Positions 46,115 through 57,479 of a stretch of DNA of 64,000 nt are shown in pieces. Below the pieces are notes generated by a model, which saw only the letters and a program-made list of their open reading frames with translations, ran no database searches and was not told the origin of the DNA. This stretch comes from Macrosoma leucophasiata (lineage: Eukaryota > Arthropoda > Insecta > Lepidoptera > Hedylidae): positions 4,650,001 to 4,714,000 of the forward strand of contig JAWQUS010000002.1 in the NCBI GenBank assembly GCA_036365455.1, in the 5' to 3' direction. A program made the translations under genes and the position numbers. Numbering within the stretch: position 1 is the first letter of the stretch; each line of letters starts with the position of its first letter.

Positions 46115-46771
46115 AGAAAAAACGGTAAAAATGTCAATATTCAGTGGATACCAGCACATACAGGGTTTAGTGGTAATGAAATGGCTGATCAATTAGCGAA
46201 AGAAGCAACCTCAGATGGAGTTCAGATAGACATCTTGCCATTCTACTCTGATACCATAAATAAAGTTAAAAAGTACTGTGTAGAATTATGGAAGGAGTTC
46301 TTTGATCTACGTTCCCGGGAATGTGGCATCTGGTATAGAACAATACAGCCGGAACCGTTGAGGTCTCCATGGATGACCGAGTGTGCCCTGTCCAGGAAAG
46401 AACTTGTCACAATGATGAGACTTCGCTCCGGACATGTGCCATTTAATAAGTTTAAATTCTTAATGAGTCAATCTGATACCCCTAATTGTAGTATATGTGG
46501 TAAAGTGGAAGACGTATACCATATTTTGGTTGAATGTGTTCGAGGTGAGGCTCATCGCAGGGCTTCATTAGAAATAGGACATTGCAACAGTGTCCTGGCA
46601 GATCCTACTACGGATGACGCCAGAATACTGTTGCAACTATATCAATTGTCAATGAGCTAATGTTGTTTAATTATTTTTTTTTAAATGAAGAATGTAATTC
46701 ATGTGAACGTATAGAGCGTCATGGTCTTTGACCAAGCTCTTTAAATGGAGAATAAAAAAGAAAAAAAAAAA
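46115..46771 (+). pseudogene. LINE 3' end (RNase H and Cys-His motif) with 12-bp target duplication
   Basis: AATGTGCCCTCT occurs at 46103-46114 and 46772-46783, with a poly(A) tail before the second. The frame (to 46660) starts inside an RNase H domain (IQWIPAHTGFSGNEMADQLA) and has a Cys-His motif CSICGKVEDVYHILVEC, as in RNase H-bearing LINE clades (I/LOA/Outcast types). It is strongly 5'-truncated and the remaining frame is open, so the insertion is fairly young. Confidence 0.85.
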
Positions 46772-47399
46772 AAATGTGCCCTCTCCATATGTAATATCTC
46801 AATGGTGTCAGTCAACTCAAATTGTGTCATGTCAATTGTCAATATGAGTTTTGGCGGGAACCTTGAAAGAGGCGTATGGTGCTCTTATTTTATTTCATTT
46901 TCTTGGTGTATTTTTAAGTTATATTGAATAAAATTGGTGGCGTTTTGTTTAATATAGGTTTATTACAGTGCCCGTGTATAGTGAAATAGAATAACAGTGC
47001 GAAAACACGACCTTTCAGGTTGCCTCCAAAACTTCAATGTTTAATGTTTAATGACAAAATAATTTTAAGTGAAGTTATAACTCGGAGAAGCCACTGATTC
47101 CCGAAATACAGTGTAGACTAGTTCGGGAATCTATGGATTCAATATTAACCATTGTAAAAATGTTTTTGTCAATAAATGATTATATTATTATTATTAAAAG
47201 TTCTGGTAAAGTAGCCATCGCTTTACTCGAATAACTTGACTGTAACTCACTTGACTGACATATGTTATACTTGATACTTACATATCATACTTGATGACTA
47301 TATTATACTAACTTTTACGCTGCTTAAATAACTACGAAATATCGTTTTACTTGACACTGGCAATATGCGTAATAGCGATGCCACAATAACAAGAAAAAA

Positions 47400-47856
47400 A
47401 AAATTGTCAATATGTCAATTGTCATGTCATGTCACCCTACCCCAACTCCAACCATTATTTTTTGCGTTTACCTGCTTGTGTTTGTGATTTCGTGACGGAT
47501 TGTCGGCCGTCCAAAGTACTGAGTAAAATACGAATTCGACAATGGATGATCACATTGGTCACTGAATAATACATTGTATATTGTGATTGTACCGCAACAC
47601 AATACATGGCTATTGAAAGATTTGAAATTATTGAATCCAGATAAAATGTACTCTGTGATTGAATCGGACATAATTCGATGGGTTTGTCGGAGCCGTCCGT
47701 TTACAATTTTGATTCAAGTTGATCGCTTGTAAATAAAGTGTAAATATCTAAGTAAAATAAACAATTATGACCAAATCTTTTATTTTGTAAATAGGTACAT
47801 TGCACAGATTTATGGTTCGTTGTATCAGTGTAAAAAGATAAGTTAAAATAGTCGAT
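47400..47856 (+). promoter_or_regulatory. PGAP6 upstream region / probable 5' UTR with short uORFs
   Basis: Single-copy-looking sequence between the inverted-repeat mosaic and the PGAP6 start. It holds several short ATG-initiated frames, one of 29 codons from about 47647 and one of 12 codons from about 47606, all ending before the PGAP6 ATG. It may be 5' UTR or an upstream non-coding exon; no transcript evidence can be read from the sequence. Confidence 0.35.
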
Positions 47857-48139
47857 ATGAGAGTTTGTTATTTTTTACTTTTGTTTATATATTGCGTGGC
47901 TAGTAACAGTGATAAAGAGTCGGAGGATGACAGCAAAAGGAAGAAAATAATTGAGCAATTGACGAAGACTCGCACGGTGCTTCAGGAAGGCTACAACTTG
48001 GTGACCAGACAGATTGCAACAGATGTGTTTATGTTCAGGAGTTATCGGACGGTGTCTGTGGTATTTTACGATGTGTCGAGGGATGTCACTGATGCCCGAT
48101 TCACTTTTCAACCGGAGGAACTGCATCTGAATAATATTG
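47857..48139 (+). CDS. PGAP6: PGAP6 exon 1 (signal peptide)
   Basis: 283 nt, phase 1 at donor GTATGT. Starts with a hydrophobic signal peptide of about 17 residues, then a charged spacer (DKESEDDSKRKK) and the beginning of the extracellular domain (FMFRSYRTVSVVFYDVSRDV). Confidence 0.88.
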
Positions 48140-51100
48140 GTATGTTGCGAATGTTGACTTAGTTATAAACTAACACTAGTGGCACGCCGCAGGTGCAATG
48201 TTACCTACCCTCTCTTATTCATCTTAGGGTGATGTTATTTTATAGCCTAAGGCCTTAATCAATGGGCTATCTAACAGTGAAAGCATTTTTCAAATCAGAC
48301 CAGTACTTTTTAAGATGAGCGCATTCAAGTAAACAAACAAACTCTTCAGCTTTATAATATTAGTAAAGATTAATAATAACAAGTCCATAGATAGACCCAA
48401 CAATCTAGTACCCTCAGTAAATTTACTCAGCCCAAAGTTTGAGAAGTAATTTTTAATTACAATAGTCTCATTGATTCCTGGCAAAAAAAGTGTCATAGGT
48501 AATACAGAAATAACTGTTTCGAGAAAATGTCATTGTAATAGTTTTTTTGTTCATATAATATAACAATATTTTTTAATACCTTATCCAAAGATATCCTACA
48601 ATACAGAGTATGCAAGAAAAAAAATTACATCCTCACTGTAGGGGATGTGCCCGAAAAATTTACTTTACTTTGTTGGTAGAAATAGAAATAGAAAATATTT
48701 TTATTTCGAATAGATCTTTACAGATACTTTCAAAACGTCAAGAAATATATAAAATACCTAGAGTGAATAACCATTACATATAGTAAAAGCAAAATCATAA
48801 TATATTAATAGTAAATTAAAAATTATAATTGAAACCCTATGGTATTACGTGTAAGTGCTTATGTTTGCCAGATTATGTACGTTACGGAATCCTTGAAACC
48901 AAAACCAGAGGAAATTGTGTCCTTAGTTACTTGAGTCTCTCTTCCCAATTAAAACTCTTCACACCTAGTAACAACAAATGACCCACAAGTGGTTTTCACT
49001 GGTGGTAGAGCTCCAGTGACGGAGCTCGCGGGCGTAGGCACCACCGCATTACCTAATATACTTGCCGCTAAATGGTAGTGTTCATCACTATCGTGTTCCG
49101 GTCAGGTGGTAATGTACGGCCCTGTAATTTCCGGCACAGAGGCATAACACCTAATGTCTCAAGAGTGGCAGCGCATCTGCATTTTGACCTCTGGTCATTG
49201 TGTGGTTGTCTATAGGCTGCAGTCATCACTTAACATCAATGTGAACTGCATGCTTGTTTGCCACTTTTATTACATAAAAAAAAAAAAAGTAACATTTAAT
49301 TATTGATTTAGTCTTTTAAGAGGTTATCAGCACTTTTATGTAGTTCATATGACCGTTCTTGCATGAAAATCATGATATGTATTTTAAATAGGTGAAGTAG
49401 GTATTTACGTTTCATTCATTACAAAACAATGCATCATTAGTTTTAGTCTTGTCCAAAATAGATGAGATCTTTTTTGACAGAAAAGTATGACAACATAATA
49501 TTGAAGTGTGAAGTAAGTAATTGTTGTAACTCCGTGCTCTCACTTGTAGATGCTTTGTTATAGTGGTAACTCCATGCTCTTGCTTACAGACGCTTTGTAA
49601 GATATAACTAAGCATCTGTTAGCGAGAGCACAGAGTAACATGCATGCCATCTTTTGCCCCTGTGTAGAAATTACAAGGCTATACATTACTCATTACTATT
49701 ACTGTCTAACCAACAAATAATTGTCCTTACCAACCAGCAAACATTAAAATGAAGTTATGGTATTTAAGGTACAGTCAGGGAATTCTCCGTTTATCGAAAA
49801 ACAATGAAATATAGCTTTTATTACCATCACATAAATTGCCTGTGTGATCAAGCGGCCAGTTACCTCATAGTACCTAACATAGAAAATCTCTCAATAAAAT
49901 TGTACCGAACACTGTGCACGCGAGGCCGACCCGACTCGCGTGCACACTTGGCCATTTTTTTTGTATCAATTGCAACTTGTTCTGTCATATTTTGAGATGG
50001 GTCACAAGAAGGGTTGCTAACTTTTCTGGTATTCCTGGATTATGCCGGAAAGGAGGCCACTACTACTATACTGGGGTCCTGGGTTCGATTCCCGGGTTGC
50101 GGCTGTCAGAGACAACGGCGTAAAATCCTATAACCTTGGTTCTATTGGGATTTTGCTATTTTCTTTCCCCAGCTCCTCGTTGACCTTGTACGTCGTCAGA
50201 CTCCAGAGTTTGATAATGTGTCCGGAGATGTCAACAGACTCCCGGCGAATCATGGGTGTTTGCATGAATGCTTGAATTCCTGCATTCACTTCTGCCAACC
50301 CCTTCGGTGATTACAGTCGGGCAGTTACGTTTTTATTGTTTGAAATGAAAAGTAGACCTACTACAAGCCGCTCGCAGTATAAGAAAATACGACTTAAAAT
50401 AAAACATTTTCGAGTTCCACTTCCTGCATTTCTGATCAACTGGTCACGCTGTGTCACACTATCTCTGACTTACCTAAAAATATTACGTCACAAAAACTGA
50501 GACCCCCTAAAAAACTAAGAGAATATGACAATTTATTTTAATGAAGAATAGTCTAACGAAATAATAATTTAAAATATTTAATTAAACTGCGAACGTCTCC
50601 TTACCGTGGATCCCCCCCCTGTCACATTTCACGGTAGGCGAGACCCTTTACCCCTGTATGAACGCATTTTATGGACAGCCCTTTTCCTACTTCGATTCGA
50701 TGACATAAAAAATGACAAATATGTCCCCATTATCTAATCATCCCGTCTGGTATAAAGTTACCGTTACTGGTTTCTATTGGATAATGATGCGGTGCAGTGT
50801 TACTCTGCCCACACGATCTCATTAGGTCATTGATGTAAAATAAAATAAGTGGGTGGTGTCAAGCGGTTACTGTTTAGATGCATCCATAACGAATGTAACT
50901 TGAACTGGCCTTTATTGTTACGAAGAACTAAGGATTAGGGATAGTTCCATCTGTGGATATCCCAGCCTCGACTGTACGGTCACGACCCGCGTGTCGTTAT
51001 TCCGGCTATCATCAATCGCTGACTTCAGCGATAGTTACACTCGCAGATCACTGAATGGTCTGTGGTAACACCACTGTAATTGCATAATTATAAGTCTAGG

Positions 51101-54100
51101 TACATATATCTTACCCTCCCAGCAACCAACGCCCTAAACCGAGGTTCGTACTTCCGGATAAGGGTCTGCCCTAGGCATTTGCTTAAATATTTAGTCGAAG
51201 ACCGAGTCTGTCACATGCTAGGTGAAATAGGCAAATAAGACTGTATTGAGTTTAGCCTTCTAAATGCTGCACCCTGGCACAAAATTATGTTACCTACGTT
51301 TGGCGCTGAAAGATAGAAAAAAAAGGATAGTAATTACTCTTTTACTGTATTTGTGTCTCCATCTCGCACGTCTCCCGTTCTGGTTACTACAAGGTCGAAA
51401 TCAGTAATGTGTGCGTACCTTTCAAACGTGGTTAATTTAAAAGTTGTGCAATTCAAATTATCTTTTTGCAGGGTCTTGCAGTCCCCAGGATGTGATAGTC
51501 AACATAAAACACGGGTCTTACCCAGCTGTGAACCCAGATGGCTACGAGTTTCCGAAAGATTTTATAGACCCAGCGACGAGGGAGAAGATTCACACGATAG
51601 AACTGTTGTCTGATGGCACGAATAAGACTTATTCGATAAAAAATCCCAGACCAGGGAACTGGTATGCCTTGGTGTATATTAAATGGGAGGATCCGCGAAC
51701 CCAGAAAGTGGAACAGCAAGGTAAGAATTTGATGGAAATACTAGTTTATCCTTCGAACCTCGTTTTGATCTTCGAAGAAATTAAACAAATCTCGAATCCT
51801 CCGGCATATACCTAGTTCACTAACCCCCCAAAAAGGGTAGAGACTCGTGCCCACCAGTGGGACGTGTCAAGGGTTTATTAAAGTTAAACACAATGCATCA
51901 GGTAAATCGGTTAAACCTTTTTAGAAAATTTCTCTGAATACCTCATCACCTACTACATATTCAAAGTTTGCCAAATTTTCATACAAACTTTCTAACTTTA
52001 CCTAAATATCCTTTTTTGTGGGCGTACGTCATAAAGTTTCGCCACTTTTTACAAATTTCCAAATTTGCTCTGCGTTGATAGAATCAGTCGACCTACTGAC
52101 ATCTTTATACAGAAAAAGATCCTTGAGATCTGTTTCCATGATTCCTGGTGATAAATGGTTCCAACCAATTAAAACAAATACAGACATGACATGTAAATAT
52201 TTATTTGTCATGCCATGAATGAAGCTACATTGACAACACTTACCCACTAGCCGGGTTCACACAGAGCAAGCAGCCTCGCGAGCCATTTGCCGCGCGAGGC
52301 TGCTCTCTCTGTGTGGACGCGCCTTCTAGGTAATGGGCTTCTTATGAGTATGCCTATATTAAAACCAGTGGGTACCGTGAGCTTCCATTGCACTTTTATG
52401 AGAACATATTTTTCTCTCCAAGAACTTACACTTTACACTACACTACTAGAGGTTTGTCCATATAAATCATCATAAGAGCCGAAAGATGTTCGCTATTGAA
52501 CCAAAGCCGCCCCATAATGGGGATATGCCATTATCACCAGCCTTGGCATGCGGTTTGGCGATCGTGCGTTATTGCACTTGCTACCGTCCCATTGGAATGA
52601 TTTGACCATCATTGCTCGGTTGACTGACTGGTTAGTGGGCGGTGGGTCGTCACGTGCCGACACCAGCGTCGATAGAAATATCAATATTAAAATCCTTATG
52701 AATTTCTGCATAGCCCAATGCATGAATTATCTGTCGTGTTTACGAATTTATACTGACCAACAGTTACTTCCACCTCTATTTTTTATATCTATAAAATTAT
52801 TCGAATTTTAAAAAGACAGCGATTTTGTTGTTCTACAACACAGTACAAATAATATATTGCAATATATCCTAATTCCTTAGTATCATACGTGTGGTCCAGG
52901 GTGCATCAGAATCACGGCATCAACACATGCAATGCAACGAATTGACCTCGCTTACATTGATTTGATTGTTGTGGCTTCCTGGCCCACTTCTGCGTGCACT
53001 CGAATGTTGTGGGTGTCGAAACAATTTAACGTTGGCAGTCAATCAGTTTTGGTACAGAACAGTAAATAAACGCAGCATTTTGTGTGGAGTACCTATATTT
53101 TTTGTCGAATTAATCTCGGTAGCTTAACTCAAAAAATAAAAAATAAATATATATATATATATTCAAATAAATATTTAATTATAGTTTTGCGAATGATATT
53201 CTAAGGAGCCTCTTTACAAAATTTTCATCGTTTTACATTACGAAATATGTATCAAAATCTATCAACCCCATTTATTTAATTCTTCCAAGATTAATTCGAT
53301 AAAAATTATAGTCTCCACTATATGCTCGTTTATTTACTGTTCTGTAGGTACAACAAAAATATGTACGTTGTGAAGAAATACGCAGAAAATAAAAATATTT
53401 TTTACAAATATATCGAATCATCAATTAATTCGTAATAAACGCCATGTTAAATCATAGCCAAAGCGCCTGCTTCTATGAGCAGATGAAATATCCTGAAATT
53501 CAAACATTTAATTGAAAATTTAAACAACTCATCTTCCAGGTTTGGTCGCGGACTGCCATACAATATTATATACAGATTTACAAGTGAAACGGCAAGAAGA
53601 CATTCCACTAGTAGATTGTTATACGAGGATAACTGTAGACTATTCGAAAATCCCAGCCTATTTCAAATGCATGACCCGAGATAGCGTTACACCAATCCCT
53701 TTGAACATATCAGTTATAAACACATCAAGTAGCGATACGAAACTGGCCTTCAAAGTACAGGCTTTATCCCTTCCAACAGACGAAAACTTTCTAGTGTCGT
53801 GTTCGTTCGATCCCAGAGAAAATAACGAACAAACCATCAACTTCCATCCTTATCCAAGCTCGTGGCATTACATACAAATAGATAACGTGGAACACACAAG
53901 AATAGCTAATTGTGAGTCCTACTTTAGAACAGACTCAGAAGGCGTTACCAATCAAACGAGCTTTGACCTTATGCGTGACGATAAAGGTCGATTTTTCACA
54001 TTTGACTACGGGCTCCCGACAACGGATTTGCAGGATGCTACGAGCCTGGTCAATTTAACATCAAATGAAGTCAAAAGTTTGAGATTTACGATAAACCAAT

Positions 54101-56681
54101 TCCTGGATACTGGTGGGAATATAGCCCTTGAAGCTAGTTTGCTAATGAGTTTGAAATATTACATGGGATATAAGAGAGAGATCAATAAGGGTGACTTGCT
54201 CGCTTTCACGGAAGACAACCAGTTTTTCAGAGCTGTTATTTGTATGAATGTTGGCCACGCGAGTATACCATTAGAGACGGGTCATTGCAAGTTCAATGAT
54301 CAGGTGAAGCCGGCGCTATTCGTCCTGAACAGCACTGACTCCGAGTCGATACATGATAAAGTGATCATACCGTACCCAGATGGTGGCACGTGGTATCTCT
54401 CGTTTCGTTTGTTCTGTGATAGTGTGGTGTGTCCATGTCCAACATCGGACAACGGCACAAAGTATTACTTGAGCACTCAGGGTCAGAAGAGTCTAGATGA
54501 TATAACTCTTTCAAACAATACGCGTGAAGGTGAGACAGAGTGTAACGCGACGGTGGTTCTGTCAATTTCGTCGACTTCTTGTGTTGGTGGACGATGTAAC
54601 AACCGAGGGAGCTGTGGATTGAACACTTTTGGTGGACTGGTCATGTCGTTTTGTTCCTGTTCTGCGGGTTATGGAAGTAAGCATTTGCTTTGTTAAATAG
54701 TCGTCTGCTTTTTCTTTACACGCTTACACGTCCTATTTTCATCCTTAAGATGAAAAATTGTGCAAAGAATCATGGCAGGTTCCGTAAATTGGAACTCCTC
54801 CATATAAAACTTGACTTTGCTTTTTCTTTACACGCTTACACGTCCAATTTTCATCCTTAAGATGAAAAATTGTGCAAAGAATCATGGCAGGTTCCGTAAA
54901 TTGGAACTCCTCCATATAAAACTTGTCTTTTTTTTTATCTCGGAAAGGTAAAAACATGTTTAATCTCTCCAGACACGAGTAAAATATGACAGTTGAAATT
55001 CAATTGTGTCACCTATAGGCAGTCATTACTTAACATCCATGTGACATTCACATATCACATAACTGCTTAATATATTTGCTCGCCATTTTCGCTATATATA
55101 AAAGAACAAATTTCTGAGTGGGGGGAACTATTTTAAGTCTATACTAATATTATAAAGAGGTAAAGTTTGTAACTTTGTTTGTTTGGTTGTAAGGGCTAAT
55201 CTTCGGAAATACTGAACCGATCATGAAAATTCTTTCACAATCAGAAAGCCACACTATTCAGGAGTGCTATAGGCAATATTTTAATAAGGTAGTAATTTTG
55301 TCGAAGTGCGAAACCGGGGCGGGCCGCTATTATTTTTTATAGCAACATAGCATTTCTCATTAACTCTCAATGAGAAATATTATTATAATTCTTTAAAATT
55401 GGATGTACCTGTTATTTTGGCTTATTCTTCGTACGTAACGAAGTCGGTTAAAAAAAAGTATGAACTACATTAAGGCTGGCTTACATCATCTTACTTTAGC
55501 TTTAAGATTTTTTTTAAAGTACTGGTTGAGTAAAAAAAAAGTTCTATTATTTGAAAATTGTTAAACGAGGTCATAACTTTAACTGTTAGCTGGCCGAGCA
55601 GCGCTGGTTACTGTTTAAGTTAACCTCAGTTATCTGACAGATGATGGGGGAATCTGCCAACCCTGATGAGTTTGACTATCCTAAATAATATGCTAGTGCT
55701 GGGTGCAACGCATTTCGCAGTCATTGTTGAATTTTACAAAAATATTACTTTAACAAATATTTTGGTGCTACCGAACCTAAGAAGTAAGATGCACTTCTCC
55801 GAGAATGTACAAAGAACGAATATTTCATCAAGTACATTACCCGGTTATGTACGGAGAATATTTTTTCCTTGTACAGTGCTGGTAACTAACTCGGATATGT
55901 GCAAAGAACAAGCCGAAAATGCAATTTTGAAAAGGTATATTTTTCAGGTTGGGACTGCTCAGACGATTCAAGAATGGACAGCCGTGTCTCCATGCTCATC
56001 TCCGTTCTCCTGCTCACATTGAGCAATCTTCTCTTCTTTTTCTCGATCTACGTGGCAATCATCCGCCTGTACTACACCGAAGCCATGATGTATACCTTCA
56101 CCATGCTTTTCTCAACGTTCTACCACGCCTGTGACGCTCCAAGTCAAGTCGCCTACTGCATCATCCGAGGTAACATCCTCCAATTCGGCGATTTCTACTG
56201 TGGCTTAATGTCCTTCTGGGTCACCCTTTTAGCTATGAGCATTCTTAGTGACAGGATTCGGTCATTCTTTCAACTGATCGGTGCTATAGCCGTATCGTTG
56301 CTCACAACCTGGAATATGCATTCCTTTATATCGTTTTTATTGCCGGTTGCCGTCGGCGTAACTATTTTAGCCATATCGTGGTATACGGACTTTAGGAAGC
56401 TAAGGGCTATGAAGTATCCCAGGTCGTATTATAAGAGGCACATGCCTTTTGGTTTAGCTCTGGTGTCTTTTGGACTCATTTGCTACGCGTTCTTGCAGAC
56501 TGAGCAAAATTATAAAATTGTTCACTCTTTTTGGCATATGATTATTGCAGTGAGCGTAGTTTTTTTACTGCCCGACGTGAAGAGAAGCAGTTCAAACCCG
56601 TTTTTACCGAGTCCTGGGTATTGTAGGTTATCTTTTTGCAGAATTTTCAGGAGATCTAGGACGCCTATTGCGGTTGATTAA
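47857..56681 (+). CDS. PGAP6: Post-GPI-attachment to proteins factor 6 / TMEM8-like protein (four exons)
   Basis: Exons 47857-48139, 51472-51720, 53540-54676 and 55948-56681 join in frame (all phase 1 junctions) to about 800 residues, close to vertebrate TMEM8A. The product has an N-terminal signal peptide (MRVCYFLLLFIYCVASNS), a long extracellular region rich in Asn-glycosylation sequons and cysteines, an EGF-like module (CVGGRCNNRGSC...FCSCSAGYGSWDC), then about seven hydrophobic helices. The helical part has features of the CREST hydrolase superfamily: Ser and YHACD in TM2 and an HxxxH-like HSFWHM near the end. In vertebrates PGAP6 is a GPI-specific phospholipase A2 acting at the cell surface. 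An in-frame TAA six codons upstream supports the ATG chosen. The family assignment is strong; enzymatic activity in this species is inferred. Confidence 0.9.
48180..48660. other. PGAP6 intron 1, no feature recognised
   Basis: AT-rich. Confidence 0.45.
48665..48835 (-). mobile_element. LINE-like 3' tail (reverse of 9320-9475)
   Basis: GAAATAGAAATAGAAAATAT, then GATACTTTCAAAACGTCAAG. Collinear with the plus-strand copy. Confidence 0.6.
48998..49288 (+). mobile_element. 290-bp A-tailed dispersed repeat, best-preserved copy
   Basis: ACTGGTGGTAGAGCTCCAGT through TACATAAAAAAAAAAAA. It lies in PGAP6 intron 1. The long A tail supports an RNA-mediated origin and relatively recent insertion. Confidence 0.8.
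49526..49639. repeat. Direct plus inverted repeat cluster
   Basis: GTAACTCCGTGCTCTCACTT at 49526 and GTAACTCCATGCTCTTGCTT at 49566 are direct copies. The reverse copy (ATCTGTTAGCGAGAGCACAG then AGTAAC) ends at 49639. Confidence 0.65.
49640..50035. other. PGAP6 intron 1, no feature recognised
   Basis: AT-rich with short frames only. Confidence 0.4.
50040..50340 (+). mobile_element. tRNA-like SINE with B-box
   Basis: GGGTCCTGGGTTCGATTCCC is a clear B-box. The body contains ACCTTGTACGTCGTCAGAC and GTGTCCGGAGATGTCAACAG and ends near GGGCAGTTACGTTTTTATTG. Related to 30930-31095. Confidence 0.65.
50345..51440. other. PGAP6 intron 1, no gene recognised
   Basis: Mixed composition. No domain-bearing frame and no copy of the repeat families defined here. 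Confidence 0.4.
51472..51720 (+). CDS. PGAP6: PGAP6 exon 2
   Basis: 249 nt between acceptor TTTTTGCAG and donor GTAAGA, phase 1 both sides. Encodes GSCSPQDVIVNIKHGSYPAVNPDG and ends near NWYALVYIKWEDP, a segment typical of the TMEM8 extracellular region. Confidence 0.9.
51818..51885 (+). mobile_element. 5S-headed SINE tail fragment
   Basis: GGGTAGAGACTCGTGCCCAC and CAGTGGGACGTGTCAAGGG match the 3' end of the copy at 3643-3995. The head is missing. Confidence 0.55.
52249..52332. mobile_element. Short palindromic MITE
   Basis: TTCACACAGAGCAAGCAGCC then CTCGCG pairs with CGCGAGGCTGCTCTCTCTGT; the flanking CTAG is on both sides. About 80 bp, in PGAP6 intron 2. Confidence 0.65.
52335..53535. other. 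PGAP6 intron 2, no gene recognised
   Basis: A TA microsatellite lies at 53146-53163. Otherwise AT-rich and unassigned. Confidence 0.45.
53540..54676 (+). CDS. PGAP6: PGAP6 exon 3 (extracellular region and EGF-like module)
   Basis: 1137 nt between acceptor CTTCCAG and donor GTAAGC. Holds most of the extracellular domain, with several N-x-S/T sequons and paired cysteines, then the Cys-rich EGF-like module that closes at the start of exon 4. Confidence 0.92.
54708..54931 (+). repeat. 112-bp tandem duplication in PGAP6 intron 3
   Basis: Two nearly identical units containing CACGCTTACACGTCC, TTTTCATCCTTAAGATGAAA and CATGGCAGGTTCCGTAAATT. They differ by one noticed base (CCTATT/CCAATT). Each unit has a small hairpin (TTCATCCTTAAGATGAA). 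Confidence 0.9.
55139..55340 (+). mobile_element. Dispersed short element starting CTATACTAATATTATAAAG
   Basis: A start and interior wording (GGTTGTAAGGGCTAATC, GAAAATTCTTTCACAATCAG, GAGTGCTATAGGCAATATTT) widely seen in insect introns as a short non-autonomous element. Single copy here. Confidence 0.5.
55345..55940. other. PGAP6 intron 3, no gene recognised
   Basis: A 118-codon frame (55666-56022) overlaps the start of exon 4 in another frame and has no recognisable domain. Treated as chance. Confidence 0.45.
55948..56681 (+). CDS. PGAP6: PGAP6 exon 4 (multi-pass membrane domain)
   Basis: 734 nt from acceptor TTTTCAG to a TAA stop at 56679. Begins with the last EGF cysteine (SWDCSDDS) and encodes successive hydrophobic helices. 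YHACDAP, DFYCG and HSFWHM sit where the CREST metal or catalytic residues are found. The tail after the last helix is short and basic. Confidence 0.92.
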
Positions 56682-57200
56682 CCAATGATTATAGCTAGGT
56701 ATACTTTTATACTGTACAAATTATTCTATTTGGTTTTAATCGGGCAATTTAGATATTTCCTACGACTAGCGAATTTATTAAATTAAATAATTTATTGCTC
56801 ATTTTTGCCGCTAATTGAAAAGGTGATATCAATTTTTGTTTCTTTCCTTTTAACTATCTGCTACATAATTCTATTAATTTAAATCAATGAAGTATGATTC
56901 TCTAACATGATTTTAAAATAACCTACAAAACGTCTGGAAATATTTGCCAGGTGTGATATTATACGAGTATGTAATTGATGTTATACCAACTTCTTTGCGC
57001 GCGCAAAAATATATTTGGACGCTGTTTCCCCAACAACCGGTTTTATAGCTCATCATATACCAATACAGCATTGCTAAAAAGTCGTTTGCTGGTACATTTG
57101 ATGGAAGAGAAGATAGGTATTGTAAAGATACAGTTCTGTAAAGCCCCGAATATTTCGATTTTTTAAGTTGAGTACGCGTATAAACAAAATAATGTATGTC
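56682..57200. other. PGAP6 3' flank / probable 3' UTR
   Basis: AT-rich, no other gene. Ends near the AATAAA at 57201. Confidence 0.45.
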
Positions 57201-57206
57201 AATAAA
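57201..57206 (+). terminator. Candidate PGAP6 polyadenylation signal
   Basis: AATAAA about 520 nt after the PGAP6 stop codon in an AT-rich 3' flank, just before a CpG-rich switch in composition near 57225. Other A/T-rich variants lie closer, so the site used is uncertain. Confidence 0.35.
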
Positions 57207-57334
57207 ATTAAAACAAACAATCAAGGAACAGCGCCGGTGGCGGGTGGGAAGGTCTCGCTCGCCTGTTCGGCCTGGCACCGTGCTGCGGCGTGTGCGTTGC
57301 CATCGATACGCGATGCGCATGCGCAACAAAATTC

Positions 57335-57475
57335 CTCTTAAATTTTGAGGAAGCGGTAGCGGAAGAGGATTTTTTTATTTTAATTTTTGAGGATGCGGAA
57401 ACGGTTGAGGATCCCAAAATATTGCGGAACTTCCTCATTATGAGGAAGAGGAAGAGGAATTCTCAGCAACCCTAC
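57335..57475. repeat. Purine-rich GAGGAAG repeat
   Basis: TTGAGGAAGCGGTAGCGGAA, then GAGGAAGAGGAAGAGGAATT beside CAGCAACCCTAC. The reverse counterpart is at 3995-4145. Confidence 0.5.
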
Positions 57476-57479
57476 TAAG

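Larger units (their letters stand above)
44760..47383. mobile_element. Structure with long inverted arms (about 410 bp), nested insertions
   Basis: The left arm 44760-45169 (GTGGCATCGCTGTTACGCAT ... GGTTCCCGCCAAAACTC) is repeated in reverse at 46848-47383. The right arm carries an extra piece of about 140 bp (47045-47190, ending in an ATT repeat). Between the arms are segments shared with 38-41 kb and a LINE at 46115-46771. It could be a TIR transposon with long termini or an inverted segmental duplication. No transposase was seen. Confidence 0.65.

Noticed and set aside
44760..47383. Polinton/Maverick element
   Set aside because: Arm length would fit, but there is no DNA polymerase, integrase or capsid gene and no AG terminus; kept only as an unnamed long-arm structure.
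55666..56022. 118-codon frame as an alternative PGAP6 exon
   Set aside because: Different frame from exon 4, no similarity to the family, and the AG acceptor at 55946-55947 gives a full in-frame join.
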